Shown here: positions 36,341 through 46,877 of the stretch, one piece after another
How the letters are laid out: every line of letters starts with the position of its first letter
Position numbering within the stretch: the stretch's first letter is position 1
Source: Lithobates sylvaticus
Lineage: Eukaryota > Chordata > Amphibia > Anura > Ranidae
Direction: 5' to 3'
Length of the DNA: 64,000 bases
NCBI GenBank assembly: GCA_028564925.1
Contig: CM053027.1
Span: 245,111,649 to 245,175,648, forward strand
Made by a program: the position numbers and the translations under genes
The notes under the pieces: model-generated
Database searches by the model: none
The model's input: the letters and a program-made list of their open reading frames with translations, nothing else
What the model was told of the DNA's origin: nothing

Positions 36341-36555
36341 TAGGGATGAGCTCAGGTGTGTTCGCATGCTCCACGTACAGAGCCCGCCAGGAAGTCAGCA
36401 CAGCACTGTGCTAATCACAGGCAGTGAGACATTTCCCGATCTCTGCAGCTGCGCATCGGGGCAATGTCTCACTGCCTGTGATTAGTGCAGCGCTGCGCCG
36501 ACTTCCTGGTGGGCTCTGCGCGTGGAGCATGCAAACACGCCTGAGCTCATCCTTA
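36341..36555. mobile_element. Palindromic MITE with perfect 8-bp target duplication
   Basis: Ends tagggatgagctcagg and cctgagctcatcctta are inverted; nearly the whole 215 bp folds back. The 8-bp ctcacaca flanks both sides (36333-36340 and 36556-36563), so hAT-like transposition is likely. It holds no gene. Confidence 0.85.
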
Positions 36556-36689
36556 CTCACACAGTATTTGCTGGGCGATTTTTCAAATGTAATTTTTTGG
36601 GAAAAAAACACTCTTTTTAAAATTTCAATGCACTAAAACACATTATATTGTCCAAAAGTTTGACTAAATAAAAAAAGTGTTGGGTTCCC

Positions 36690-37156
36690 AATTAGGATTG
36701 GCGAATGCAGCAGGAAGGGCATTATGGGCTGGACGGGCCTGTGTTTGTCTTCTTCTTGGTGGCAGTGGGACACTACTCATGCTAGCCACCTCGCCAGCTT
36801 GAACTGAACTTGTGGGACTCGCCACGTCACCAAGTGTTACTGCAGTGCTGGATGAACGACCAGGATGTACTAGGCTGCTGGTGCTTGCCAGTTCACCAGA
36901 AGGATGAGCGGCGCTAGTACTGGCTCTCTGCTCCATATGAGAGCCCTGCGGTTCTTGCACCTCACTGACAGCAGAAGAATGGGGTCTGGTACGCTTGACC
37001 TTGGCAGGGACCACAACTCCGTCATCAGAGCTATTTGTCAGGGTGCCGCTGCTGTCTACAGGTTCGTATTCTGAGCCTGAATCTGACTTCCTCTTCAATA
37101 TCTGTCATGCTCAGAAACGTGTAGGCCTCTTCACTAGTGTACCTTCGATTTGACAT
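36690..37156 (-). pseudogene. piggyBac transposase, N-terminal part
   Basis: An ATG at 37156 opens MSNRRYTSEEAYTFLSM; after one frame change near 37085 it goes on as SDSGSEYEPVDSSGTLTNSS, a typical acidic N-terminus of frog piggyBac transposases. It then has a Ser/Ala-rich stretch and ends at NPNWEPNTFF. The catalytic DDD core and the C-terminal zinc finger are absent, so it is dead. Confidence 0.8.
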
Positions 37157-38157
37157 TTTGATCTCTAAATTTACTGGTACACTAGTGAGACTCACAAGAA
37201 AAAAAGCACCTGACTGTCAGCAACTGCTTCAAACACTGCAATTCTGTGAACGCTGCAGTTATGTGTTTTTTGCTATGCACTTGGGTGAGCTGGGCTGGGG
37301 AGCGGCTAAACGCAGGTATCTGGGCTGACCCCACTAACACTGCATTTTTGGGAACCCTAAACTGCTGGGGACGCTAGTATAGATCTGATCAGATCAGTTA
37401 TTGATCCGTTCAGACACTATACTACTAAGGGAGGCGTATGGTGCGTGTGTGGGTGTTAGCACTACTGGCACTAATCTGACACTTCCTGGGGCGACGCAGA
37501 CCCTATCTGATGCTAAAACCTAACGATGGTCACCCGCCATGTGTTCAGGGGGTTAAACCTTTATTTAGGTAAAATATGGTGGGTGCCCTGATGCTATAAA
37601 AAGTAAACTAGCTAACCTGTGTCACTGGTGACGGGGTGATCAATGGGTTAAACCTCTATTAGGGTGGGTTAGGGGGGGTCCCTAGACCTATCTGGGCCTA
37701 ATACTAATTACCCTAATGCTGATTTTTGTCACTAATGACACCAGCACAGCGATCAAAAAAAATCGAAATGCTGCACTGGCTGACACAGTGACAGTTGGTG
37801 AAGGGGTTAACTGGGGGGGTGATCAGGGGGTGGCAAGTGTACTTACATGGACTGGTGTCAGTGTAATGTTGGTGCAACTCACTGTTCGATGTTATCTCTC
37901 CTCGGTCTGGAACGGAAAAGACCGACACAAGGAGAGATGACATCACTTACTCTGTCAGTGTTTACAGTTGCACAGACAGGGGAAGGATCTCATTCGCCAG
38001 GACCGATCACCAGGTCCAGGCCAGATTTCATTGGCCTGGGCCTGGAGATTGATCGGTTCTGGATCGCGACGGCCGCGCGCACGACGTATAGCTACGACAC
38101 TTCGCGCAGCCGGATCAATCTGCCGCAGTATAACTGCGGTGGCTGCTCCGGAACCGG
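36690..38157 (-). mobile_element. piggyBac element, 5' end only
   Basis: The right edge abuts TTAA (38158-38161); read on the minus strand the element starts TTAA then ccggttccggagcagcc, a piggyBac-type terminus. It runs through about 1 kb of leader to the first part of a transposase gene and breaks off near 36690. The other end and its TTAA are not found. Confidence 0.7.
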
Positions 38158-38165
38158 TTAATTAT

Positions 38166-38989
38166 AAACAGCAACTGCTTAGTAAGGTTAAAAAAGGACA
38201 TAAATAAAAAAGAATATGCTTTAAATATTCTCTGTTCCTAAAAAAAAAAAATGCCCCATGAAAGTAATGTAATGATACTTAACTGGCAGTTTTGGGGGGT
38301 TTAGATCCCTGTTTACCCCACTGGGCACTGTGCATATTTATTTATTTATTTATTTTTATGTTAGTATTAGAGCCTCTTTAACAATAAAAAAATCCTAATC
38401 TGTTATCATATGACAAATCTGTGCATTACTATTGTACCATTACAGTTTCATAAATATAAGTAACTGTTTTTATTTTGTGTACTTTTAAGAAAACATGCAA
38501 TCCTTTTTCAAACCGCTTCTTTACCTTTAGAAAAAACATTTACAGCTCTAACAATATATAGCTCTTTTTACAGGCAAAAATTAACACATTTTTATATCTG
38601 GGTGGTTCTACTTTAAAAAATATATATTTACACTGTTTTTAAGTTTATCTGAATCTGGCTGGCATCAACTTGTTTGTAAACATAGTCATGTAATCACGCG
38701 TTCTGGAACCATGTTGATTGGGTCCCAATGCTACACTCAGGAAACTGGGACCAAACTACATATATTTAAAGTAAGATTTATTTACAGTGAAACCAAAATC
38801 CATCAACCAAAATCCATCAAAACACCAGCAAACATAAAATATATACTTGAACCAAAAACCAAGTGACAAAATACCTAACTAAACAACTTGACAGAGTAAC
38901 AGAAAGTATAACTAGCGAACGAACAATATACAATATATACAAATGGAAACACGGAAAAGCAGGGTAATACTGGAGAAGCAGGTAACATA
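38166..38989. other. No gene seen
   Basis: AT-rich; a TTTA run at about 38335-38356. From 38690 to 38989 a repeat-like stretch is split by the Tc1 copy at 38990 and seems to go on after 40393. Confidence 0.5.
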
Positions 38990-40392
38990 CAGTATCTCAC
39001 AAAAGTGAGTAAACCCCTCACAAAATATTTTGTGTGGCCACCATTGTTTTCCAGCACTGCCTTTACCCTCTTGGGCATGGAATTCACCAGAGCTTCACAG
39101 GTTGCCACTGGAGTCCTCTTCCACCCCTCCATGATGACGTCCCGGACCTGGTGGATGTTAGAGACCTTGCGCTCCTCCACCTTCCATTTGAGGATGCCCC
39201 ACAGATGCACAATAGGGTTTAGGTCTGGAGACATGCTTGGCCAGCCCATCACCTTTACCCTCAGCTTCTTTAGCAAGGCAGTGGTTGTCTTGGAGGTGTG
39301 TTTGGGGTCATTATCATGTTGGAATACTGCCCTGCGGCCCAGTCTCCAAAGGGATCATGCTCTGCTTCAGTATGTCACAGTACATATTGGCATTCATGGT
39401 TCCCTCAGTGAACTGTAGCTCCCCAGTGCCAGCAGCACTCATGCAGCCCCAGACCATGACACTCCCACCACCATGCTTGACTGTAGGCAAGACACACTTG
39501 TCTTTGTACTCCTCATCTGGTTGCCGCCACACATGCTTGACACCATCTGAATCAAATACGTTTATCTTGGTCTCAGCAGACCACAGGACATGGTTCCAGT
39601 AATCCATGTCCTCCTTAGTCTGCTTGTCTTCAGCAAACTGTTTGTGGGCTTTCTTGTGCATCGTTCTTAGAAGAGGCTTCCTTCTGGAATGACAGCCATG
39701 CAGACCAATTTGATGCAGTGTGTGGCGTATGGTCTGAGCACTGACAGGCTGACCCCCACCCCTTCAACCTCTGCAGCAATGCTGGCAGCACTCATATGCC
39801 TATTTCCCAAAGACAACCTCTGGATATGAAGCGTCGCTGAGCACGTGCACTCAACTTATTTGGTCGACCATGGCGAGGCCTGTTCTGAGTGGAACCTGTC
39901 CTGTTAAACTGCTGTATGGTCTTGGCCACTGTGCTGCAGCTCAGTTTCAGGGTATTGGCAATCTTCTTATAGCCTAGGCCATCTTTATGTAGAGCAACAA
40001 TTCTTTTTTTCAGATCCTCAGAGAGTTCTTTGTCATGAGGTGCCATGTTGAACTTCCAGTGACTAACATGAGAGAGTGAGAGCGATAACACCAAATTTAA
40101 CACACCTGCTCCCCATTCACACCTGAGACCTTGTAACACTAATGAGTCACATGACATCGGGAAGGGAAAATGGCTAATTGGGCCCAATTTGGACATTTTC
40201 ACTTAGGGGTGTACTCATTTTTGTTGCCAGCGGTTTTATTTTAGGGGACAGCAAATTTACACTGTTAAATAAGCTGTAAACTCACTACTTTACATAGTAG
40301 CAAAGTGTAATTTCTTCAGTGTTGTCACATGAAAAGATATAATAAAATATTTACAAAAATGTGAGGGCTGTACTCACTTTTGTGAGATACTG
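38990..40392 (-). mobile_element. Tc1-type DNA transposon, copy 2
   Basis: Left end cagtatctcacaaaagtgag, right end ctcacttttgtgagatactg, TA on both sides. About 1.4 kb, shorter than copy 1 because most of the terminal repeat on the left (the 3' side of the gene) is deleted, so the gene's last codons meet the outermost bases of the repeat. Confidence 0.92.
39001..40046 (-). pseudogene. Tc1 transposase, best preserved copy but catalytically changed
   Basis: Starts MAPHDKELSEDLKKRIVALH at 40046. The helix-turn-helix (GLGYKKIANTLKLSCSTVAK) and GRPN linker are clear. The catalytic domain is in two further frames. The first catalytic Asp, normally in WSDET, reads WSAET; the second, in HDNDPKHT, is present; the Glu of PDLNPIEHLW reads PDLNPIVHLW. 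With two of three catalytic residues changed plus frame breaks (near 39790, 39660 and 39310), it cannot work. Confidence 0.88.
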
Positions 40393-40982
40393 TATAGGAA
40401 GGGGGAACCAAACCTGGGATCAGGAAAAAGGGGAAATAGGAACAAGGCAGCAGGGTTTAGGGTATACTGTAGGTACAAGGCAAACAGCATGATCAAGAGC
40501 AGGGACAAAATAAATGACTTGCAGTATCTGGCAGCAAAGCAAAACACTGGAGCATGAGAGAAATTTAGAGGAGGAACTAAATACCCTTATAGAAGCCAGC
40601 ATCAGGTGGAAACTAATTACTGGGATCTGCTGGCTGCAGAAAGACACCCGCTGGTGGACACCAGCAAACACCCGAATTTGCACTTGGCACTTGGCAGGAT
40701 GTTCGCACGCCGAGTGCCTCACAATGCACTGCACACTGCACAGTGCATTCTAGGGCCCTAATTGAATGAAGCATTGCACCTGACCGCTGGTCAGGTGCAA
40801 GTGTTCGCCCAATTAGGGCACACAGCACAGTCAGAGCCATGATTGAACAAAGTTATGATGATCCTACAGGAACCTTTTGCAGTGTGTTGTTAGAGTGGAG
40901 ATAGATAGAGTAGGGCTCTGTTTGCTACTAGCGAGTTAGTGTGTTATTGTGACTCTGAGTGTAGAGTGTCAGTGTAGTGTTA
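40393..40982. repeat. Dispersed repeat sequence, no gene
   Basis: Continues the repeat seen before the Tc1 copy. From about 40680 it resembles 26340-26640 (acaatgcactgc, attgaatgaa, agagccatgattg), followed by a short GTGTAG-rich tandem run at 40930-40980 that resumes at 41348-41402 after the MITE. Confidence 0.45.
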
Positions 40983-41347
40983 TGCCGCGTACACGCGGTC
41001 AGATTTTCCGACGGTAAATGTTCGATGTGAGCTTGTTGTCAGAAAGTTTGACCGTGCGTATGCTCCATCAAACATTTGCTGTCGAAATTTCCGCCAACAA
41101 ATGTTTGATAGCAGGTTCTCAAATTTTCCACCAACAAAACTTGTTGTCGGAAAGTCCGATCGTGTGTACAAAAGTCTGTTGCACAAAAGTTCATGCATGC
41201 TCTGAATCAAGCTGAAGGAGCCGCACTGGCTATTGAACTTCCTTTTTATAGTCCCGCTGGAATTTTTGGCCCACATTTGTGTGACCGTGTGTATGCAAGA
41301 TAAGTTTGAGCCAACATCCTTCGAACAAAAATCCACGGTTTTGTTGT
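40983..41347. mobile_element. Harbinger-type MITE (tgccgcgtacac end), right end cut
   Basis: Left end tgccgcgtacacgcggtcag after TTA. The interior holds many ccgacaa/ttgtcgg motifs. The right terminal repeat is missing after aaaatccacggttttgttg. Same family of ends as 51642-53587 and 56561-56965. Confidence 0.7.
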
Positions 41348-41835
41348 AGTCTGAGTATAGTGTGAGTATAGTGTAGTGTCAGTGCAGTGTTAGTGTAGTG
41401 TGATAAAATAAACCACAGGGGATGACTGTGGACTGAACTGCCCTCTCCCACAGGAGGTGTGTGTTGATTACAATCAATTAACCATTTGTCTCACTGGGAG
41501 GAAATTTTATTTTTTTTAAATGCAGTGTGAATAAATTGACATGCACAAAAAAACAATGACATATAAAAACCAAAAATCGGACATAGCCCAAAGTGGCTAA
41601 AGGGGTCTGGAGGGAAGTGTACACTCCAAAAATAAAATGAGCAGGTAGTTCGAAAAAATAAAAAAATCAGAGTGTAGAGTACAGACGCCCTCCTGGCAAT
41701 TGAGCGTTGCGCTGTAGCCGTCTTTTGGCTATAGCGCAGGCGCCTAGTGGTTAAAGAAGTAGCAAGCTACATTTATTTGTATATTTTAGCAAACCAAATA
41801 ATATTGTTTACACGTAAATCTGTTAATGTGTATAA
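41348..41835. other. No gene seen
   Basis: AT-rich, with a GTGTAG/GTATAG-type short tandem run at the start (41348-41402). No coding signal. Confidence 0.5.
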
Positions 41836-41861
41836 GACATTGTTTACACAGGAGTACCTTA

Positions 41862-42279
41862 GACCCCTTTCACACTGAGGCTGATTTTTTAGGCATTTTA
41901 GCGCTGTAAAGCGCCTAAAAACTGCCTCTCATGCCTCCCCAGTGAGAAAGCCTGAGTGCTTTCACACTGGGGCGGTGCGCTTTTGGGACGGGAATACAAG
42001 TCCTGCAAGCAGCATCTTTGAGGCGGTATAGGAGCGCTGTATACAGCACTCCTGAACCGCCCCTGCCCATTGAAATGAATCGGCAACGCTTCCGAAGCAC
42101 CTAGAAAGCGATTCGAAAGCACTGCAACATGGGCGCTTTTAACCCCTTGTTCACCCTTTCTTGGGGGTTAAAAGCACCCCGCTAGCTGCCGAAAGCACCA
42201 CTTAAACAGCGGTAAAGCGCTGTTAAAACTAGCGACACTTTACCGCTAACAGACCCGCCGCTCCAGTGTGAAAGAGGTC
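41862..42279. mobile_element. MITE with ggcccctttcacactg-type termini, copy 2
   Basis: Left end gacccctttcacactgagg after TTA; right end cagtgtgaaagaggtc before TAA. 418 bp, non-coding, with facing ggcggtatagg/cctatacc-like inner motifs. Its right TAA also serves as the left TAA of the next MITE. Confidence 0.8.
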
Positions 42280-42282
42280 TAA

Positions 42283-42707
42283 TGCCCCGTACACACGGTC
42301 GGAAAATCCGACCACAAATTCCATCGGATTTTTTCCGACGGATTTAGTCCAACACTGGTGTTGCATACACACGGTCGGACAAAGTTGTCGGAAAATCCGA
42401 TCATTCTGAACGTGGTGACGTTTGTTGCCTACGACTGGACTACGTAGAGGCTAGTAGCCAATAGCTTTGGTCTTGTAATGTGATCTGAGCATGCGTGGCA
42501 CTTTGTCCGTCGGAATTCGCTACACACGATCGGAATTGGTGTGATCGGACTTTGTTGTCGGAAAATTGTTAGAGCAGGAGATAAAACTTTGTCCGTCGGA
42601 CAATCCGATGGAAAATGTCCGATGGTGCCTACACACGGTCGGAATTTCCGACAACATTGTCCGATAGGACAGAATCCATCGGAAAATCCGACCGTGTGTA
42701 TGGGGCT
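42283..42707. mobile_element. 425-bp Harbinger MITE, deletion-type derivative of the 7.5-kb element
   Basis: Ends tgccccgtacacacggtcgg and gaccgtgtgtatggggct. Its right half is the inverse of the left end of the Harbinger at 42736, and its left half is the inverse of that element's right end, so it lies in the opposite orientation. TAA on the left, TAG on the right. It has no gene and would rely on the full element's proteins. Confidence 0.85.
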
Positions 42708-43461
42708 TAGGAGTACATGTGAGCAAAGGGTCTAAAGCCCCATACACACGGTCGGATTTTCCGATGGATTCTGTCCTATCGGACAATGTTGTCGGAAATT
42801 CCGACCGTGTGTAGGCACCATCGGACAGTTTCCATCGGATTGTCCGACGGACAAAGTCCTATCTCCTGCTGGATAGATTTTCCCACAACAAAGTCCGATC
42901 ACACCAAATCCGATCGTGTGTAGCGTAGTCCGACGGACAAAGTGCTACGCATGCTCAGAAGAAATTCTGTGACGGAAGCGCTCGGTCAGGTAAAAACTAC
43001 CTTTCCTAATCGGCACATTCGTCACGCTGCAATGTTAAAATGTCTTTAATGCAGCGCATTCTCTTTTTCTTTACAATACAAGAAGAATGACATGTTTTAG
43101 CTGCTCCTATTCACCCGCACTTCTCCCAAACTTAGTTCTTTATTAGTTTTCAGGATTTCTAGACTACATGTTTATTTTTACTCAGATCGTAAAAGAATCT
43201 TTGTTATATTTTTTGGATGATTTGTCATTTTTGTATTTTTTTTGGAATACATATTTTAAGCAGTTCTTTTATTTTTTTTTGAGGGGGGTTGTGTGTCTCA
43301 ACTTAGCAAAACAACATTATTAACATTTCTATTTGTTGCTTAAATTTACTAGGAGTTTGTTGGTTGTTGGTGCCCCTTGTTAATTATACTTTATGATTAG
43401 TGAAATGTACCTGCCTACTCACAAATAAACTGTCATTGTAGAAAAGTAAAACACATAGGCA

Positions 43462-43780
43462 ATGATTATTTCAAATACAAAATACCTTTATTTAGGTCTC
43501 AGCAACAAACCAAAGAGGAACGCAGCGATGGAGAAACTTGGGGAATTTGCAAAGCCTTGGACCCCCACGGCAACCATCATTTTACAAGCGTCTAAAATTG
43601 GGGGCCTGAGGAGTACCTATCTAAATAATAAGGGAGTGCTATCTGGTCCAGAAGTCCAAAACATCCGGAACTGCAGCAGATGCCATCTAGGTCCCCAGGC
43701 TCTGGTACTACGAGAGGCTCCATCTTCTCTCAGACCAGACTGAATCCAAGTCGTCACTCTCAGGTCTTCCTTGTACGCTT
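43462..43780 (+). pseudogene. Inverted partial copy of the MADF exon
   Basis: On the plus strand the frame reads SNKPKRNAAMEKLGEFAKP, then PTATI and LRSTYL, matching the minus-strand MADF exon (SNKPKRYAAMKKLVAFVKP, PTATV, NLRSTYF) at 44545-44820. Homology goes on in a second frame (RSPGSGTTRGSIFSQTRL against RSGTMTGSIFSKTRL), so it has a frame break. It abuts the 3' end of the MADF gene at about 43760-43790, forming an imperfect inverted repeat with it. Confidence 0.75.
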
Positions 43781-44909
43781 CCTTCCACGCTGTGGTGCTG
43801 GTGGGGTGGCAGAAGGAGGAGGAGGAGCAAGGTCACTATCGCAAACATGTGTGAGTGGTGTCATCTCCCCAGCCATCCCCTCATTTATGACCTTGAGGAT
43901 GACCCCCTCACACATGCTGCGTTGCCCCTCCTCCATACCCTTCATTTTATTGGCAACCAAGGAGCCAAAAGCCTCCTCGTAGGTGGGTGTGGCATATAGG
44001 GAGGCTGAAGCATCTCTGATCAGCTGGAGCGCTGACTCTCCCACCTCCCCCATCCTTTTCGCCCTTCTGTAGGGAAGGCGGAGGGGAGGGACTTGGGAGA
44101 CAGTCAGGCTCCTACGCCTACCCCCCTCTTGGCTGCCACTAACCCCTGCCTCCTCCTGACTGCCACATTCCACAGCCACCTCCTGGCTGAGGTCTTCCTG
44201 TGTATGAAAAAGGGACATAGTTTGAGTTATTTGTTCATCAAACACACACAATTCTCATCTAGTGACTGTTGCAAAATGTTTACAAATAGAAAACCATACA
44301 ATTCTCAGCCCTGCAGTTTAGATTCTTGCCCCAACTGTCTCCAACACTACTGTCAGTTGATATGTCAAACACGTTAGGAACTAAGCAATTGGGGATCCTG
44401 AATTAAGTGAACATCATTCATTATTCACAAAAATGGTTACAAAACTACTATACCTGCCACAAGCTGGGCTCCTCCACATCTTCCAGACTGGAAGGCTCAG
44501 GTTGCTCCTCGGAAGCCTCATCAGGGGTGGCGTGCATGGAAGGACACGTGCAAGGAAGAGTCGAGAGTGACTTCCTGACATTAGCCTGGTCTTTGAGAAA
44601 ATGGAGCCTGTCATAGTACCAGAGCGTGGGGACATAGACCTCATCTGCTGCAGCTCCAGATGCTTGGGACTTCAGGACCTTATTGCGCTCCCGGAAATAG
44701 GTACTCCTCAGGTTGGCAATTTTTATTCTTAAGGTCTCCACGGTTGCCGTGGGGAACCTTGGCTTTACAAATGCCACAAGTTTCTTCATGGCTGCGTACC
44801 TCTTTGGTTTGTTGCTGTAGTCTCGGTGTTTTGCCTGCCATAATAGGGGCATTTCCCTATATTTATCAATGAAGAGGGGGAGAAAACTCACATGGTTGAA
44901 GCCCTCCAT
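43760..44909 (-). CDS. MADF-domain (Myb/SANT-like) accessory protein of the Harbinger, two exons
   Basis: Exon 1 is 44909-44454 and exon 2 is 44197-43760; the donor is CAG|GTATAG and the acceptor ACACAG|GAAGAC, both phase 0. Start: ATG at 44909 (MEGFNHVSFLPLFIDKYRE); a possible acceptor (cttgcag) lies just before it, so an upstream exon is conceivable. The product has 297 residues. A MADF domain covers about 11-107 (LFIDKYREMPLLW, YAAMKKLVAFV, ANLRSTYFRERNKV, YVPTLWYYDRLHFL). The C-terminal part (FGSLVANKMKGMEEGQRSM) resembles the BESS-like tail of such proteins, and the end is basic (RGRKRTRKT), a likely nuclear signal. MADF proteins bind DNA. By position I infer that it helps the transposase recognise the ends. 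No break seen. Confidence 0.82.
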
Positions 44910-45317
44910 AATCTCTGCAAGACACAACACCACACAAAACACTATAAATTATGTCAGGCTAAACTCTCCTAATCTTCTCCATAAAGAAGCCGCAAGGTCT
45001 AATCAGTCTAGGCTAGTTATGTACCAACGTTATAGCGATCGTCTCGTGCGTGAGCTTTCTCTCCCCTCGTCTCACAGATCGTGGCTACGACACAGGCGTG
45101 TGACGTTTTATGTACAGTGCACATGCGTCAAACTCCGCCCACCCCTGACGATCTTTCTCGTCTATTCCCCACCCCTTCTCTTTACGGCGCAGTGGGGAAA
45201 GCACATGGCGGGGACACAGCAGGTGCGCCCAAAATATTGCAGCAACGAGGAGGAGGACGAGGAAAGGCCGAGGCAGAAACGTCCCGATCCCGGAGCCTGA
45301 AATTCAAGGCCTCCAAT
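44910..45317. promoter_or_regulatory. Divergent promoter region of the two accessory genes
   Basis: About 400 bp separate the start of the MADF gene (leftward) and the first sure ATG of the SANT-like gene (rightward). GC content rises and CpG is common from 45040 to 45300. I see no clear TATA box. The open frame goes on upstream of 45318 as far as 45123, so part of this may be coding. Confidence 0.5.
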
Positions 45318-46560
45318 ATGTCATTTGGAGAAATGTTGGAGATGGTGGACATATTAAAGAGGAGCGACTATGATGGGAAGTATGGGCATTACCTCAACCC
45401 CAATGTCCGCAAGGCAAAGATCATGTCTAAAGTTGTGAGGAGGCTGTACAATCATTTTGGGGTACAACGATCCAAGGAGCAGCTGAGGAAACGCTGGTCA
45501 GACCTGAAACTGAGGGAGCCCGATCCGTACAGAAAGATCAAGCGAGTTCTTCAAAAAAGTAAGTAGTTGTGTTTTGTGTTTGATTTTTGGCTTGCATACT
45601 GCTCCATGTGTTTGTATTTTTACAAAGTTGTACATTCTAAAATGGCCACTTTGAGGTTCGTCTGTGCATTTGATCGTACTCAACCTCGATCTTTCTGCCA
45701 CTGTCATGTTCGTGTGTGTGTGTGTCCATTCGATCGTACTCAACCTCGATCGTTCGGCCACTTATAATACAATGTTTGGTGTTTTTTTGGGGGAAAGGAA
45801 GTTTGTTCTCACTAGAAATGTCATCAAGAATGTAAAGCCAATTTATTCTATGTAAAGGAGAGGTCACCCAGTAGCTGATTACCCATCTGGACTCTAGAGC
45901 ACTAGTGCTGGGACACCCAAACCCACTTTTTATTATGCTTTTCCACACATGTGCTCCAGTGGATACTAGAGGGGGGTCTCCATCAGACAAACTTCTACCA
46001 AAAAGCTAGTAAGTTTAGCACCTTTACAAAGTGACTACATTCATGTTGTTGTCATTGTAACTGCCCAAACAAAAATATTGTCACTCACTTTCAAGCAATG
46101 TTTGACATTTCCTATTTCTGTCCTCAATAGATTGTGTTGCTAAATCTTCCTTTTGTACCTTCTCATAGGGGAGCGAAAACTCGTGACGTCTAAGGAAACC
46201 ACAAAACCAACACCTCCCAAAGAAGGGGAAAGACCAGAAGCAGAGGAGGAGGAGGAGGAAGGAGAGATCATAGAAATTGGAGAACTTGTCACCACAACAG
46301 GTGAGTGTGGGAGAACACAGCTACTGGTAAGCTAATCAATGTATGCCTGCGTCATTTCCAAAACACATTTGTGTTTTTTTTTGTTGTTTTTAGGTGACGT
46401 GGATGTTGTGGAAGAAGAATCGCACTTTACCACAGAGAGTGCCCACGTACTCATCGGGGAGATAATGGTCTGCAATCAAGATCTAGATGACATAAAGCAA
46501 AACATCAATGATGTTCAACAAAAATTGAAGAACATCATTGATGTTTTAGGAAAAATCTGA
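45318..46560 (+). CDS. SANT/Myb-like accessory protein of the Harbinger, three exons
   Basis: Exons: 45318-45558, 46169-46300 and 46394-46560, joined in phase 1 at both introns (donors A|GTAAGT and G|GTGAGT, acceptors CATAG|GG and TTTTAG|GT). From the ATG at 45318 the product has 179 residues; the frame is open upstream and a longer N-terminus (GRGGGRGKAEAE) is likely. Residues 1-80 form a Myb/SANT-like DNA-binding region: MLEMVDILKRSDYDG, then NPNVRKAKIMSKVVRRLYNHFG, then KEQLRKRWSDLKLRE. Exon 2 encodes a run of Glu; exon 3 ends in a likely coiled coil (DLDDIKQNINDVQQKLKNI). In known Harbingers a Myb-like protein carries the transposase into the nucleus and binds the ends. No break is visible. 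Confidence 0.85.
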
Positions 46561-46628
46561 AAACGCACCAAGTAATTAACACACATTTGTGGCTGTTTCT
46601 GAACACATTTGCAACTTAAGAACTGTGT

Positions 46629-46877
46629 GAAATTTGGAACATGCACACATTGTGTCCACATGTGCTAGCTCCCATCATGGTGGATGAATGACAACGTTTT
46701 TTTGGGGGTGCAACCACTTTACGAACTACAAAAGTGGTCGTGGTGAAGGGGTTGCACCCCCAAAAAACGTCCATTCATCCCCATGATGGAAACTGGCACT
46801 TTTGAAGATTCTAGGCATGTGTTTTACCATCTAATGACCATTTTCATACCCAAATTGTGTGCATGTTCTAAATTTCC
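46629..46877. repeat. Palindrome (possible small MITE) inside the Harbinger
   Basis: Inner arms 46673-46715 and 46750-46798 match in inverse (gggggtgcaacc facing ggttgcaccccc, catcatgg facing ccatgatg). Outer arms match too: gaaatttggaacatgcacac (46629) faces gtgtgcatgttctaaatttc (ends 46875). It lies between the 3' ends of the two convergent genes. A nested MITE or a transcript-end hairpin are both possible. Confidence 0.7.

Larger units (their letters stand above)
32585..36689. repeat. Composite dispersed repeat with inverted ~380-bp array
   Basis: At least two units run one way (near 33050-33900) and two or more run the other way (35200-36150). Each unit contains a poly-C or poly-G run (33047, 33426, 33805; 34020, 35717, 36100), the phrase acattctgctg and ttttggggtcctgtac or their mirror images. 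The left flank (32585-33000) and right flank (36150-36689) resemble the end regions of a frog DNA element family. No protein remains. Two MITEs are inserted (34932-35200, 36341-36555). Confidence 0.7.
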
